Assembly: GCA_035633215.1 (NCBI GenBank)
Contig: DASQFI010000045.1
Location: 62,001 to 126,000, forward strand
Length of the DNA: 64,000 nucleotides
Reading direction: 5' to 3'
DNA from: DASQFI01 sp035633215
Lineage (GTDB): Bacteria; Acidobacteriota; Vicinamibacteria; Vicinamibacterales; SCN-69-37
Shown: positions 40,346-48,430 of the stretch, one piece after another
How positions within the stretch are numbered: the stretch's first letter is position 1
Layout: the number at the start of each line of letters is the position of its first letter
Translations under genes and position numbers: made by a program
Notes under the pieces: generated by a model
Seen by the model: only the letters and a program-made list of their open reading frames with translations
What the model was told of the DNA's origin: nothing
Databases searched by the model: none

Positions 40346-41854
40346 TCACGGCACCGGTTCGGGGAGCCGGAATTGCAACGCCTCAGCCAGGTGCGGCGCT
40401 TCGACGACCGCGCGTCCGGCAAGATCGGCGATCGTGCGCGCGATTCGTAATACGCGCGTGACGCCGCGTACGCTGAGGCCCAGCCGTGTGACACCCCGGC
40501 CGAGCAGCGCCTCAGCCGTCTTGTCGGTCGGTGCGCAGATCCGCTGCACCTGTCGACCGTCGAGGTATGCGTTGAGCCGGCCCTGCCGCGCGTGTTGCGT
40601 CGATCGCGCGGCGATCACGCGCTGCCGAACATCGCTCGTGCATTCGGCCTGAAGCGTGCCGCGCACCTCGCGCCAGGGAACCGCCTGCACTTCGACGGTG
40701 AGATCGAATCGGTCTCGCAGCGGCCCGGACAATCGCCGCCGGTACCGCTCGATCGTCGACGGGGAACAGCGGCACGTGCGCGTGCGATCCGTCGCGAAGC
40801 CGCACGGGCACGGATTCATCGCCGCGACCAGCATGATCTCGGCCGGAAACGCGGACGAGCGCGCCGCGCGCGCGATGTGGACGACGCCCTGCTCGAGGGG
40901 CTGACGCAGCGTCTCGAGCACGCGCCGGCTGAACTCGGGCAGTTCGTCGAGAAACAGCACGCCGCCGTGCGCGAGACTGAGCTCGCCCGGCCGCGGAATG
41001 CTGCCGCCGCCGACCAGCGCGACATCCGAACACGTGTGGTGCGGCGCGCGAAACGGCCGCGATCGCAGCAGTCCGACGCCCGGCGGCAGCAATCCCGCGA
41101 CCGAATGGATCGTCGTCACCGTCAGCGCCTCGTCGAAGGAGAGCGGCGGCAAGAGGCCCGGCAGCCGCCGCGCCAGCATCGTTTTCCCGGCGCCAGGCGG
41201 GCCGCTGAAGAGCAGGTGATGCGCGCCGGCCGCGGCGATCTCGAGCGCGCGGCGCCCGACGAGCTGTCCACGAACGTCGGCGAGATCCTCGGCCGACGCG
41301 GCGTCGGCGGGCTCCGGATTCACAGGGGCCGCCGCCGGGACCGGATTCGGCGCGGTCACGACCCGCGCGGCCTCGAGCAGCGACGAGACCGGGAACAGCG
41401 GCAAGCCCTCGACGATGCCCGCTTCCGGGAGGTTGGCGGCGGGGAAGACGAGCGCGCTGGACTCGCGCCGGGCGGTCACCGCAATCGGCAGGAGACCGCG
41501 CATCGGCGGGATCCGGCCGTCGAGCGAGAGCCCGCCCACGATCGTGAAGCGTCGATCCTCGCGGTGGGGAAGCGCGCCCGACGCTGCCAGCATGCCGAGC
41601 GCAATCGGCAGGTCGAATGCCGCGCCCACCTTCCGCAAGTCGGACGGCGCGAGACTGACCGTCACGCGCCCCGATGGAACCGGGAAACCAGAGTTGCGGA
41701 TCGCGGTCCTGACGCGATCGCGGCTTTCGCGCACCGTCGTGTCCGGCAATCCGACCATCGTGACGATCGGCAATCCCGGCGTGACGTCCACCTCCACCGA
41801 GACGGGAATCGCCTCGATGCCGAACACCGCGGCCGCCGACACGCGCGCGAGCAT
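40346..41854 (-). CDS. comM: ComM/YifB-family Mg-chelatase-like AAA+ protein
   Basis: Hexameric helicase that promotes branch migration during natural transformation (ComM in Vibrio and Haemophilus). 502 residues. The N-terminal Lon-like domain begins MLARVSAAAVFGIEAIPVSVEVDVTPGLP, with SLAPSDLRKVGAAFDLPIALGML; the AAA+ domain has Walker A FSGPPGAGKTMLARRLPGLLP, Walker B GVLFLDELPEFSR and a cysteine cluster NPCPCGFATDRTRTCRC. ATG 41854 gives the family N terminus; a longer frame begins at 41875. With the ComEA-like protein and pilus locus it supports, but does not prove, natural competence. Confidence 0.94.
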   Translation of the reverse strand: MLARVSAAAVFGIEAIPVSVEVDVTPGLPIVTMVGLPDTTVRESRDRVRTAIRNSGFPVPSGRVTVSLAPSDLRKVGAAFDLPIALGMLAASGALPHREDRRFTIVGGLSLDGRIPPMRGLLPIAVTARRESSALVFPAANLPEAGIVEGLPLFPVSSLLEAARVVTAPNPVPAAAPVNPEPADAASAEDLADVRGQLVGRRALEIAAAGAHHLLFSGPPGAGKTMLARRLPGLLPPLSFDEALTVTTIHSVAGLLPPGVGLLRSRPFRAPHHTCSDVALVGGGSIPRPGELSLAHGGVLFLDELPEFSRRVLETLRQPLEQGVVHIARAARSSAFPAEIMLVAAMNPCPCGFATDRTRTCRCSPSTIERYRRRLSGPLRDRFDLTVEVQAVPWREVRGTLQAECTSDVRQRVIAARSTQHARQGRLNAYLDGRQVQRICAPTDKTAEALLGRGVTRLGLSVRGVTRVLRIARTIADLAGRAVVEAPHLAEALQFRLPEPVP

Positions 41855-41980
41855 GCAATGACTCGGGTCGAGCAAATTCCCGGCCAGCGCGCACCAGGCG
41901 GATTCGTTCGGACGCAGCCGCCCGTGTTGGAAATTGTGCGAAGGTGGCGCGAGGGGACGTACGAAGAGAACGAGTACCGG

Positions 41981-43630
41981 CTATCGCCGAACCGTCAGTC
42001 TGAGCCCGATGGAAATCCGATCGCCCGACAGGCGATTGAGCCGCCTGAGCGAATCCACCGTCGTGTCGAACTGCCGCGCGATGCTCGACAGGGTGTCGCC
42101 CTGCCGGACGCGGTACGAGACCGGCGTCTGGGCGTCGGCGGTGACCGCGGGACGCGTCGCCCGGCTCGACGGCAGCGCGGTCGCCGTGCGCTGCGGAATG
42201 CTCAGCACCTGGCCCCGCCGGATCCTGGCCTTGCTGCTGAGCTCGTTGGCGGTCCGGAGCTCGGCCACGGTCACGCCGTACTTGCGGGATACCGACGTGA
42301 GCGTCTCGCGAGACTTCACTTCGTGGAACTTGAACGTGCGATAGAGCCGTTCGGCTGACGCGAGCTGCTCGCGGATCGGGGACGCCGTGCCCATCGGGAC
42401 CTTGAGGCTGTGCCCGCCCATCGGCGTGGTCGTGCGGCGCAGTTCGGGATTCAGTTCCTGAATCTGCTCGATCGGCACGTCCGCCCACTCGGCGATGAAC
42501 TTGAGATCGAGCGCCTCCGGCACGGTGACCGTCTCGAACGCGTGCGGTGGAGGCGCGGTGACGTCGAATCCGTAGAGCGTCGGATTCTTCCCGATGATGA
42601 TCGCCGCGAGAATCATCGGGACGTACTCCCGCGTCTCACGCGGCAGATAGCGCGACGTCGCGGTGATCTCCCAGTAGTCGCTCTTTTTCGACTGACGCGC
42701 CGCCCGCATCAGGCGGCCCTGCCCGGCGTTGTAGCTGGCCAGCGCGAAATGCCAGTCGCCGTCGAACATCTCGTGCAGCGCTTTGAGGTACTGCGCCGCC
42801 GCGATCGTCGCCTTTTCGGGATCCGACCGCTCGTCGATGAACCAGTTCGTCTTCAGGCCGTACTCGTTGCCGGTCGCCTGCATGAACTGCCACATGCCCT
42901 TGGCGCTCACGCGCGACAGGGCGTTCAGCTTGAACGCGCTCTCGACGAGCGGCACGTACGAGAGATCCACCGGAACGCCCTGGCTCTTGAACATGCTCTG
43001 GATCATCGGCAGATAGCGCTGCCCCCGATCCAGACCCGCCTGAAAGAAGTCGTGCAGGCGGCCTTGAAAGAGCTCGACGTAGGAAAGCACTTTCTGATTG
43101 AGCGGAATCGGCACGTCACGCGGCAGCCGTTCGAGATCCCGCGCGACCGTTTCTTCCGTCGTGGCCAGCGGCGCGGGCGGCTCGAACGTGGCCGCGTTCA
43201 ACAACTCGTCGATGGCCGCCGGTTCGGATTTCGACTCGGTGAAGCCGTCGCCCTCGCGAAGCGACATCACGTCGAGCGCGCTGATGCGGTCGAGCAGGTG
43301 CTCGAGCTCGGCATTCAGTCTGGGCTCGGTGCGCGCGCCGCCCTTGACCGACAGCAGCAGGTCCACCGCGCGATCGAAGTGCTCGCGCGCGGCCACCAGA
43401 CGGTCGCGGTCCCACTCCTCACGTCCCGCCGCGAATTCCTTCTCGACGCGGGCGATGAGCTCCGCGATCGGGTCCGCGACGAGCTTGACCTCGGGCGCCA
43501 CGTGTCCGGTGAACGGCGCGACGGCGACGGTTGGAGGAGCCGGGGGAGGGGGGACGACTCGAGAGCGGGCACCGCACCCGACAAGCAAGCCTGCAGACGT
43601 AACGACGAGCAGTCGGGTGGCCAGAGACAT
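41981..43630 (-). CDS. mltD: membrane-bound lytic murein transglycosylase with LysM domains
   Basis: Cleaves peptidoglycan glycan strands to 1,6-anhydro ends. 549 residues. Lipoprotein signal MSLATRLLVVTSAGLLVGC with lipobox at Cys19, then a helical region, the SLT domain (LPMIQSMFKSQGVPVDLSYVPLVESAFKLNAL, catalytic Glu in VESAF; GMWQFMQATGNEYGL; ALASYNAGQGRLMRA) and two C-terminal LysM modules (HEVKSRETLTSVSRKYGVTV and YRVRQGDTLSSIARQF). ATG 43630 is chosen because the longer frame would precede the signal peptide. The anhydro-muropeptides it releases would feed the recycling cluster at 57.6-61.4 kb. Confidence 0.94.
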   Translation of the reverse strand: MSLATRLLVVTSAGLLVGCGARSRVVPPPPAPPTVAVAPFTGHVAPEVKLVADPIAELIARVEKEFAAGREEWDRDRLVAAREHFDRAVDLLLSVKGGARTEPRLNAELEHLLDRISALDVMSLREGDGFTESKSEPAAIDELLNAATFEPPAPLATTEETVARDLERLPRDVPIPLNQKVLSYVELFQGRLHDFFQAGLDRGQRYLPMIQSMFKSQGVPVDLSYVPLVESAFKLNALSRVSAKGMWQFMQATGNEYGLKTNWFIDERSDPEKATIAAAQYLKALHEMFDGDWHFALASYNAGQGRLMRAARQSKKSDYWEITATSRYLPRETREYVPMILAAIIIGKNPTLYGFDVTAPPPHAFETVTVPEALDLKFIAEWADVPIEQIQELNPELRRTTTPMGGHSLKVPMGTASPIREQLASAERLYRTFKFHEVKSRETLTSVSRKYGVTVAELRTANELSSKARIRRGQVLSIPQRTATALPSSRATRPAVTADAQTPVSYRVRQGDTLSSIARQFDTTVDSLRRLNRLSGDRISIGLRLTVRR

Positions 43631-43741
43631 GCGGATCTTTAAGGAAGCGTGCTCATGGGTGCAATTCGAGTGCCGTAGGCTAACACTCGAGGTCGATCGG
43701 GTCAATCGACAAATCGGCGGATTTGTTCGGACACGAGCGCG

Positions 43742-43843
43742 AGAGCCGTTCTCACTTCCATGCAGTGCTAAACCGCTCGAATCGCGGACAGATGGGCCGA
43801 ATTCTGCCCGGCGGGCCGCTACAGGAAAGTGAGAACGGCTCTA
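43742..43843. repeat. GAGCCGTTCTCAC palindromic element, copy 3
   Basis: AGAGCCGTTCTCACTT (43742-43757) pairs perfectly with AAGTGAGAACGGCTCT (43827-43842). The CTA at 43841-43843 is the TAG stop of the aldehyde dehydrogenase on the minus strand. Interior CCGCTACAGGA and GGGCCGAATT match copies at 20582 and 39098. Confidence 0.9.
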
Positions 43844-45562
43844 GGCGTGGGGCCACGCCGCGCTCACGAATACCCGATGCGGCTGTGCGAGATCGCGCGC
43901 CGATGGAGTGACAATCGTGCGCTCCCCGATCACAATCTTGCGCCCGAGCTTGATCGCCTGCTTCACGTCTTCTTCGCACACGAATTCGACGGCCCCGGCC
44001 GCATCCGGGTTGGCGGCCGGCGCCGGTGGCGACGCGCCGCCACCCAGGAGCGCGTCGACCTGCCGTCGCATCGCGGGCGCATCGATCCCGGCCGATGCGG
44101 GCGCCGCCGCAATTTTGGGCAACCAGCTGTCGTCTGCAGTCGCGCGCTTCGGAGGCGCGACCGGCTGACCGTCAACGCGCACCACGGCGGGACGTACCTC
44201 GTACGCGAGTCGCTTGATGTTCAAAAGATGCCGCGGCGAGATGTTGTCCGACGTGATGTTGCCGCCGAACCCGCCGCACCCCAGCGTCATCGCGGGATCG
44301 AGTCCCGTCGTGAGTCCGATCGCTCCGTGCGTCGTGGGTGTGTTGACGACGATGCGGTACGCGGGTTTCTTCAAGCCGAACTCGAGAATCACGTCCTCGT
44401 TCCGCGAGTGGATGGACATCGTGTGGCCCATCCCGCCGTACCGCAGGATCTGTTTGCAGCGCTCGCAGCCTTCGCGCCAGTCAGCGACGACGTAGTACGA
44501 GAGGACCGGGCAGAGCTTCTCGATCGACAGCGGGAACTCGCGTCCGACACCCTTCAATTCGGCGATCAGCGCGCGCGTCTTGGGCGGAATGCTGAATCCC
44601 GCCTGTTGGGCGAGGAAGGAGGCCGGCTTGCCCACGAGCTTCGGATTCGGAAGACGCTGCGGAGAGACAAGCACAGCCGCGAGCTTGTCGGCTTCTGCCG
44701 GCGACATGAAATACGCGCCCTGGCTCGTAAACTGCCGCTTCACTTCGTCGGCGACAGCGGCATCGACCACGACGGAGTTCGGCGACGAGCAGAGCACGCC
44801 GTTGTCGAAGCACTTGCCGACGAGGATGTCGCTCGCGGCCTTGGCCAGGTCCGCGGACTTCTCGATGTAGCACGGCGCGTTGCCGGGCCCGACGCCGTAC
44901 GCCGGCTTGCCGGCGCTGTAGGCGGCGCGCACGAGTCCCATCCCGCCCGTCGCCAGAATCACGGCGACGTCCCGGTGCTTCATCAGCTCCTGCGTGCCTT
45001 CGATCGTCACCGTCTGCATCCAGTTGACGGCCCCCGCGGGCGCGCCGGCGCTCGCGGCCGCTTCGGCCATGACCTCGGCGACGCGGGTGATGCACCGCGC
45101 GGCGGACGGATGCGGGCTGATGACGATCGGGCAACGCGCTTTGAGCGAGATCAGAATCTTGTAGATCGCCGTGGACGTCGGATTGGTCGAGGGAACGATC
45201 GCGGCCACGACGCCGAACGGCTCCGCGATCTCGACGAGTTTGCGCGCCTCGTCGCGGGCAACGACACCCACGGTCTTCATCGGGCGGATGAATCGATACA
45301 CCTGCTCGGAGGAGAAAAGGTTCTTCTCGATCTTGTCAGCGACGACGCCGTAGGTCGTCTCCTCGACGGCCAGCCGTGCGAACTCTTCGGCGCGCGAAGT
45401 CGCGGCCGCGGCGGCCGCATCGATGATCTTGTCGATCTGGGCCTGGCTGAACTCGGCGAGAACCGGCGCGGCCTGCTTGGCGCGCTGCGCCAGGCGTCGA
45501 GCTTCCTGGATTGAAGTGAGATCGCGGTCGGTCGGAGCGGCGGTTGTTGCGGTCGCAGCCAT
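43841..45562 (-). CDS. CoA-acylating aldehyde dehydrogenase, microcompartment-associated
   Basis: Oxidises an aldehyde to acyl-CoA with NAD, as EutE and PduP do inside microcompartments. 573 residues, about 100 longer than EutE. Core motifs: AAIVPSTNPTSTAIYKILISLKARC, VILATGGMGLVRAAYSAGKPAYGVGPGNAPCYI and catalytic Cys in DNGVLCSSPNSVVVD; GCGGFGGNITSDNISPRHLLNIKRLAYE near the end. A Pro/Ala linker (about residues 500-520) leads to a C-terminal tail, VEFVCEEDVKQAIKLGRKIVIGERTIVTPSARDLAQ, that may target or tether it to the shell. Fourteen bases downstream of the shell gene on the same strand. No alcohol dehydrogenase, lyase or PduL is near. Confidence 0.9.
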   Translation of the reverse strand: MAATATTAAPTDRDLTSIQEARRLAQRAKQAAPVLAEFSQAQIDKIIDAAAAAATSRAEEFARLAVEETTYGVVADKIEKNLFSSEQVYRFIRPMKTVGVVARDEARKLVEIAEPFGVVAAIVPSTNPTSTAIYKILISLKARCPIVISPHPSAARCITRVAEVMAEAAASAGAPAGAVNWMQTVTIEGTQELMKHRDVAVILATGGMGLVRAAYSAGKPAYGVGPGNAPCYIEKSADLAKAASDILVGKCFDNGVLCSSPNSVVVDAAVADEVKRQFTSQGAYFMSPAEADKLAAVLVSPQRLPNPKLVGKPASFLAQQAGFSIPPKTRALIAELKGVGREFPLSIEKLCPVLSYYVVADWREGCERCKQILRYGGMGHTMSIHSRNEDVILEFGLKKPAYRIVVNTPTTHGAIGLTTGLDPAMTLGCGGFGGNITSDNISPRHLLNIKRLAYEVRPAVVRVDGQPVAPPKRATADDSWLPKIAAAPASAGIDAPAMRRQVDALLGGGASPPAPAANPDAAGAVEFVCEEDVKQAIKLGRKIVIGERTIVTPSARDLAQPHRVFVSAAWPHA

Positions 45563-45575
45563 GGGGCCTGGGGCC

Positions 45576-45863
45576 TTAGGCCTTCACGGGACTCTTCGGA
45601 AGGACCCGTTCAACCTCAGCATGCGGACGCGGAATGACGTGCACCGAGACGAGTTCGCCGACGCGTCTGGCCGCGGCGGCGCCCGCATCGGTCGCGGCTT
45701 TGATTGCGCCGACGTCACCGCGCGCGAAGACGGTCACTAAGCCTGCGCCGATGTATTCCTTGCCGACGAGGACGACGTTGGCGGCCTTCACCATTGCATC
45801 GGCGGCCTCGATGGCGCCGATGAGACCGCGGGTTTCGATCATGCCGAGCGCGTCTGCAGTCAT
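45576..45863 (-). CDS. bacterial microcompartment shell protein (BMC-H)
   Basis: Hexamer-forming shell protein of the EutM/PduA/CcmK type, 95 residues, single BMC domain: ALGMIETRGLIGAIEAADAMVKAANVVLVGKEYIGAGLVTVFARGDVGAIKAATDAGAAAARRVGE. The KEYIGAG and HVIPRPHAEVE segments are characteristic. It and the downstream aldehyde dehydrogenase are the only microcompartment genes in the window, so pentamer vertices and the rest of the pathway must be encoded elsewhere. The 13-base spacer to the dehydrogenase is a GGCCCCAGGCCC sequence like the repeat at 13673. Confidence 0.95.
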   Translation of the reverse strand: MTADALGMIETRGLIGAIEAADAMVKAANVVLVGKEYIGAGLVTVFARGDVGAIKAATDAGAAAARRVGELVSVHVIPRPHAEVERVLPKSPVKA

Positions 45864-45901
45864 GAAAACGTGGAGGGCGAAATCGCCGCAAGGCTAACAT
45901 A

Positions 45902-45930
45902 TTGAACAGCATGCGGCAATACGGTACCAT
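45902..45930 (+). promoter_or_regulatory. sigma-70-type promoter with near-leaderless start
   Basis: TTGAAC (45902-45907), 17 bases, TACCAT (45925-45930). Transcription would start about 45937-45940, at or just before the GTG start at 45940. This is the best -35/-10 pair I can see in the window. It lies between the divergent shell-protein gene and the lipoprotein gene. Confidence 0.55.
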
Positions 45931-45939
45931 GCACAGCTC

Positions 45940-46836
45940 GTGACGGGTTTTCGAGTTCGTCGACTCCTCTCGGTCGCCGCCGCCGCGCCGCTCGCGTTTT
46001 TCATCGCTTGTTCCCAGGGAGACACGGCGCCGCCGGTCGCGACGGTGACGTTCTCGGCCAACAAAGCGCGCGTGCCGCTCGGCAGTCCGGTCGAGCTGAC
46101 CTATCGCTTCAACGTCGCGCCCGACGCGAAGTTCGACAACGACTATCGCGTGTTCGTGCACTTCGTCGACGCCGATGGCGGCGTCCTGTGGGCCGACGAC
46201 CACGATCCGTCGCCACCGACGTCGCAGTGGCGGGCGGGCCAGACCATCCAGTACACCCGGACCCGGTTTCTGCCGGTCGTGCCGTTCCTGGGGGAAGTGA
46301 AGGTCACGATCGGGCTGCATCGCGACTCGGTGCGGCTGCCGCTGCAGGGGCTGGACCCGGCCGATCGCGAGTCGACGACCCGGGAGTACAAGGTCGGCAC
46401 GCTCCATCTGCTCCCGACGTCCGAGAACATTTTCATTTTCAAGAAGAACGGCTGGCACCCGACGGAATTCGCGCCGGAGAACCCGTCGCTCGAATGGGAA
46501 TGGAGCCAGAAGGTTGCGACGCTGACGCTCAAGAACCCGCGGAAGGACGTCTTCTTCTATCTGGAGTTCGACGCCCGCACCGATGTGTTCACCGATCGCC
46601 CCCAGCAGGTGACCATCTACTCCGGGGACCAGGTGATTGACACGTTCCCGGCCAGCAACAGCGGGCCGGCGCTGAAGAAAATCCCCATCACCGCGGCCCA
46701 GCTCGGGACCAATGAAATGGCCGAGCTGCGCATTGAAGTGGACCGGACCTTCGTACCGGCCAAGCTCCCCGCCGGCGGACGCGATGTTCGCGAGCTCGGT
46801 ATTCGTGTCTATAACGTTTTCGTTGAGACTCGATAA
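45940..46836 (+). CDS. lipoprotein of unknown function
   Basis: 298 residues, no family recognised. The N terminus (MTGFRVRRLLSVAAAAPLAF then FIAC) is a lipoprotein signal with Cys24. The mature protein is beta-rich, with LTYRFNVAPDAKFDNDYRVFVHFVDADGGVLWADDHDP looking like an Ig-like or carbohydrate-binding sandwich and FYLEFDARTDVF later. GTG at 45940 is supported by the promoter placed so the transcript starts there. The divergent neighbours are microcompartment genes; no functional link is evident. Confidence 0.75.
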   Translation: MTGFRVRRLLSVAAAAPLAFFIACSQGDTAPPVATVTFSANKARVPLGSPVELTYRFNVAPDAKFDNDYRVFVHFVDADGGVLWADDHDPSPPTSQWRAGQTIQYTRTRFLPVVPFLGEVKVTIGLHRDSVRLPLQGLDPADRESTTREYKVGTLHLLPTSENIFIFKKNGWHPTEFAPENPSLEWEWSQKVATLTLKNPRKDVFFYLEFDARTDVFTDRPQQVTIYSGDQVIDTFPASNSGPALKKIPITAAQLGTNEMAELRIEVDRTFVPAKLPAGGRDVRELGIRVYNVFVETR

Positions 46837-47130
46837 AATTAACGAGCGTTTTACAAAAACTCCCCAGGGTGGCGTGCCCAGGATCAGCCGTTTCTACCCA
46901 GATGTGGTCTAAATGGCGGTAACTGACACGTCCGTCGCAGGTCGTGGGTTATTACAACAGAGTCGGGACGATTCGACTGCCCCCACGAAGGTCGGCCCGC
47001 CTTCGCAAAGCGCTCGCTCCGCGAGCTGCTTCGGCGAGGCAAGCTGGGCCGAGGTCCTCGGGAGCAAAGGATTGAGCACGTACGGGGCGAAGCCCGGGGT
47101 TGCAAAGCGAACGAGCGAGCGAGTGAGCGC
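46837..47130. other. gene-free GC-rich stretch with short inverted segments
   Basis: About 290 bases without a supported gene. It contains AGGTCGGCCCGCC and GGGCCGAGGTCC as loosely inverted pieces around CTCGCTCCGCGAGCTGCTTC, and tandem GAGCGAGCGAGTGAGC further on. The composition and wording resemble the repeat that follows, so I read it as repeat-derived. Open frames here are not credible genes. Confidence 0.5.
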
Positions 47131-47203
47131 GCGCGAACGGAGCGGGGCTATGGGGCCCCCGCGAGTGAGCGCGTAGGGGGGTCCGCGGGGGCGAAGCCCC
47201 CCG
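47131..47203. repeat. GC-rich element, copy 3 (inverted orientation)
   Basis: GAACGGAGCGGGGC, GGGGCCCCCGCGAGTGAGCG, GGGGGGTCCGCGGGGGCGAA and GCCCCCCGG, the reverse of the elements at 19174-19270 and 32206-32303. It ends 8 bases before the pilC ATG, so the ribosome site of pilC is weak or absent. Confidence 0.75.
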
Positions 47204-47211
47204 GATTAAAG

Positions 47212-48429
47212 ATGGAATACCGTTGCCGGGTAGCCACCGCAAGCGGCCAGATCATGGAGGCGACCTACGTCTCCGAAAACGAGGCCCGGCTGCGCCTCGA
47301 GCTCGAGGAAAAGGGCCTGTATCTTCTGTCCGTCCAGGGCGGAGCCGGGCTCAAGGTCGGCGGGCTCCAACTTCGGCTTCCCAGACGCCGGAAGATCCCC
47401 TCGGCTGAGTTCATTATCTTCAATCAGGAGCTGGCGACCCTCCTGAAGGCCGGCCTCCCGCTGGTTCAGTCGCTCGACATTCTCCGGAAACGCGTGCCCA
47501 ACCCGACCTTCAAGGCCGCACTCGACGACGTCTACGAGCGCGTCCGGTCCGGCAGCGCCCTCTCCGAGGCCTTCGAGGCCCAGCGGCTGTTTACCGGCGT
47601 GTACACGGCCTCCCTCATGGCGGGGGAGAAGAGCGGCAGCCTCGAACAGGTGATTCGGCGGTACGTCCAACACGTCAAGGTTCTAGCGGCCATCCGCGGG
47701 AAGGTGATCTCGGCGCTCATCTACCCTGCCGTCCTGGTCCTCCTCTCCATCGCCGTCGTCAGCCTGATCGTCTTCAAGGTCGTGCCCGAATTTGCGGCGT
47801 TCTACTCGCAGGAGGGCACAGGCGCCCAGTTGCCACTTTCGACCCGGATTGTCGTGGCGATTTCGACGACGCTGGTCGGGAACGGGGGTCTGATTGTCGC
47901 GGCCATCGTGGGCTTGGTCACCGTGGGGGTGCTCTGGTTCCGGCAGCCCAAGGCGCGAGCCCTACTTCACGCCTGGGTCCTGAAACTGCCGTACTTCGGC
48001 CCGCTGGCCAGAAAGTTCGCGACCGCCCAGGTATCCCGGACCCTCGCGACCCTGCTCTCGGGTGGTATCCCCCTAGTGAACTCCCTCGACATTGCCGCGA
48101 AATCGGTCGGAAACCGGCATATCGCCGACCATCTGGCGGTGGTGGCGAAGCAGGTCCGGGAAGGGGGGAGCCTGGCGGGGTCCCTGGCCGAGCGGAAGAT
48201 CTTCCCCCACGTGGCCGTCGAGATGGTGGAAGTGGGCGAGTCCACGGGCGCATTGGCCGATATGTTGAACAGCGTGGCCGACTTCTACGACGAGGAGAAC
48301 GAGACCAGCCTGACCCGGTTCTCCAACCTCATCCAGCCTCTGCTGCTCATCGTCATGGGCGTCATCATCGCGGGGCTCCTGCTGTCGCTCTACATGCCCC
48401 TGTTCCAGTTGTCGTCGACTCGAGGCTGA
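47212..48429 (+). CDS. pilC: PilC/GspF-type inner-membrane assembly protein
   Basis: Platform protein of the pilus or type II secretion machine. 405 residues with two GspF domains: IIFNQELATLLKAGLPLVQSLDIL (about residues 68-91) and VSRTLATLLSGGIPLVNSLDIAAK (about 275-298), and three transmembrane segments (VISALIYPAVLVLLSIAVVSLIVF, a middle one, and LIQPLLLIVMGVIIAGLLLSLYMPLF at the end). First gene of a nine-plus-gene run transcribed rightward. ATG 47212 starts 8 bases after a GC-rich repeat. Confidence 0.95.
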   Translation: MEYRCRVATASGQIMEATYVSENEARLRLELEEKGLYLLSVQGGAGLKVGGLQLRLPRRRKIPSAEFIIFNQELATLLKAGLPLVQSLDILRKRVPNPTFKAALDDVYERVRSGSALSEAFEAQRLFTGVYTASLMAGEKSGSLEQVIRRYVQHVKVLAAIRGKVISALIYPAVLVLLSIAVVSLIVFKVVPEFAAFYSQEGTGAQLPLSTRIVVAISTTLVGNGGLIVAAIVGLVTVGVLWFRQPKARALLHAWVLKLPYFGPLARKFATAQVSRTLATLLSGGIPLVNSLDIAAKSVGNRHIADHLAVVAKQVREGGSLAGSLAERKIFPHVAVEMVEVGESTGALADMLNSVADFYDEENETSLTRFSNLIQPLLLIVMGVIIAGLLLSLYMPLFQLSSTRG

Positions 48430-48430
48430 C

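Noticed and set aside
46913..47176. Small open frame in the gap before pilC
   Set aside because: It lies entirely in repeat-like GC-rich sequence, has no ribosome site and no recognisable protein pattern.
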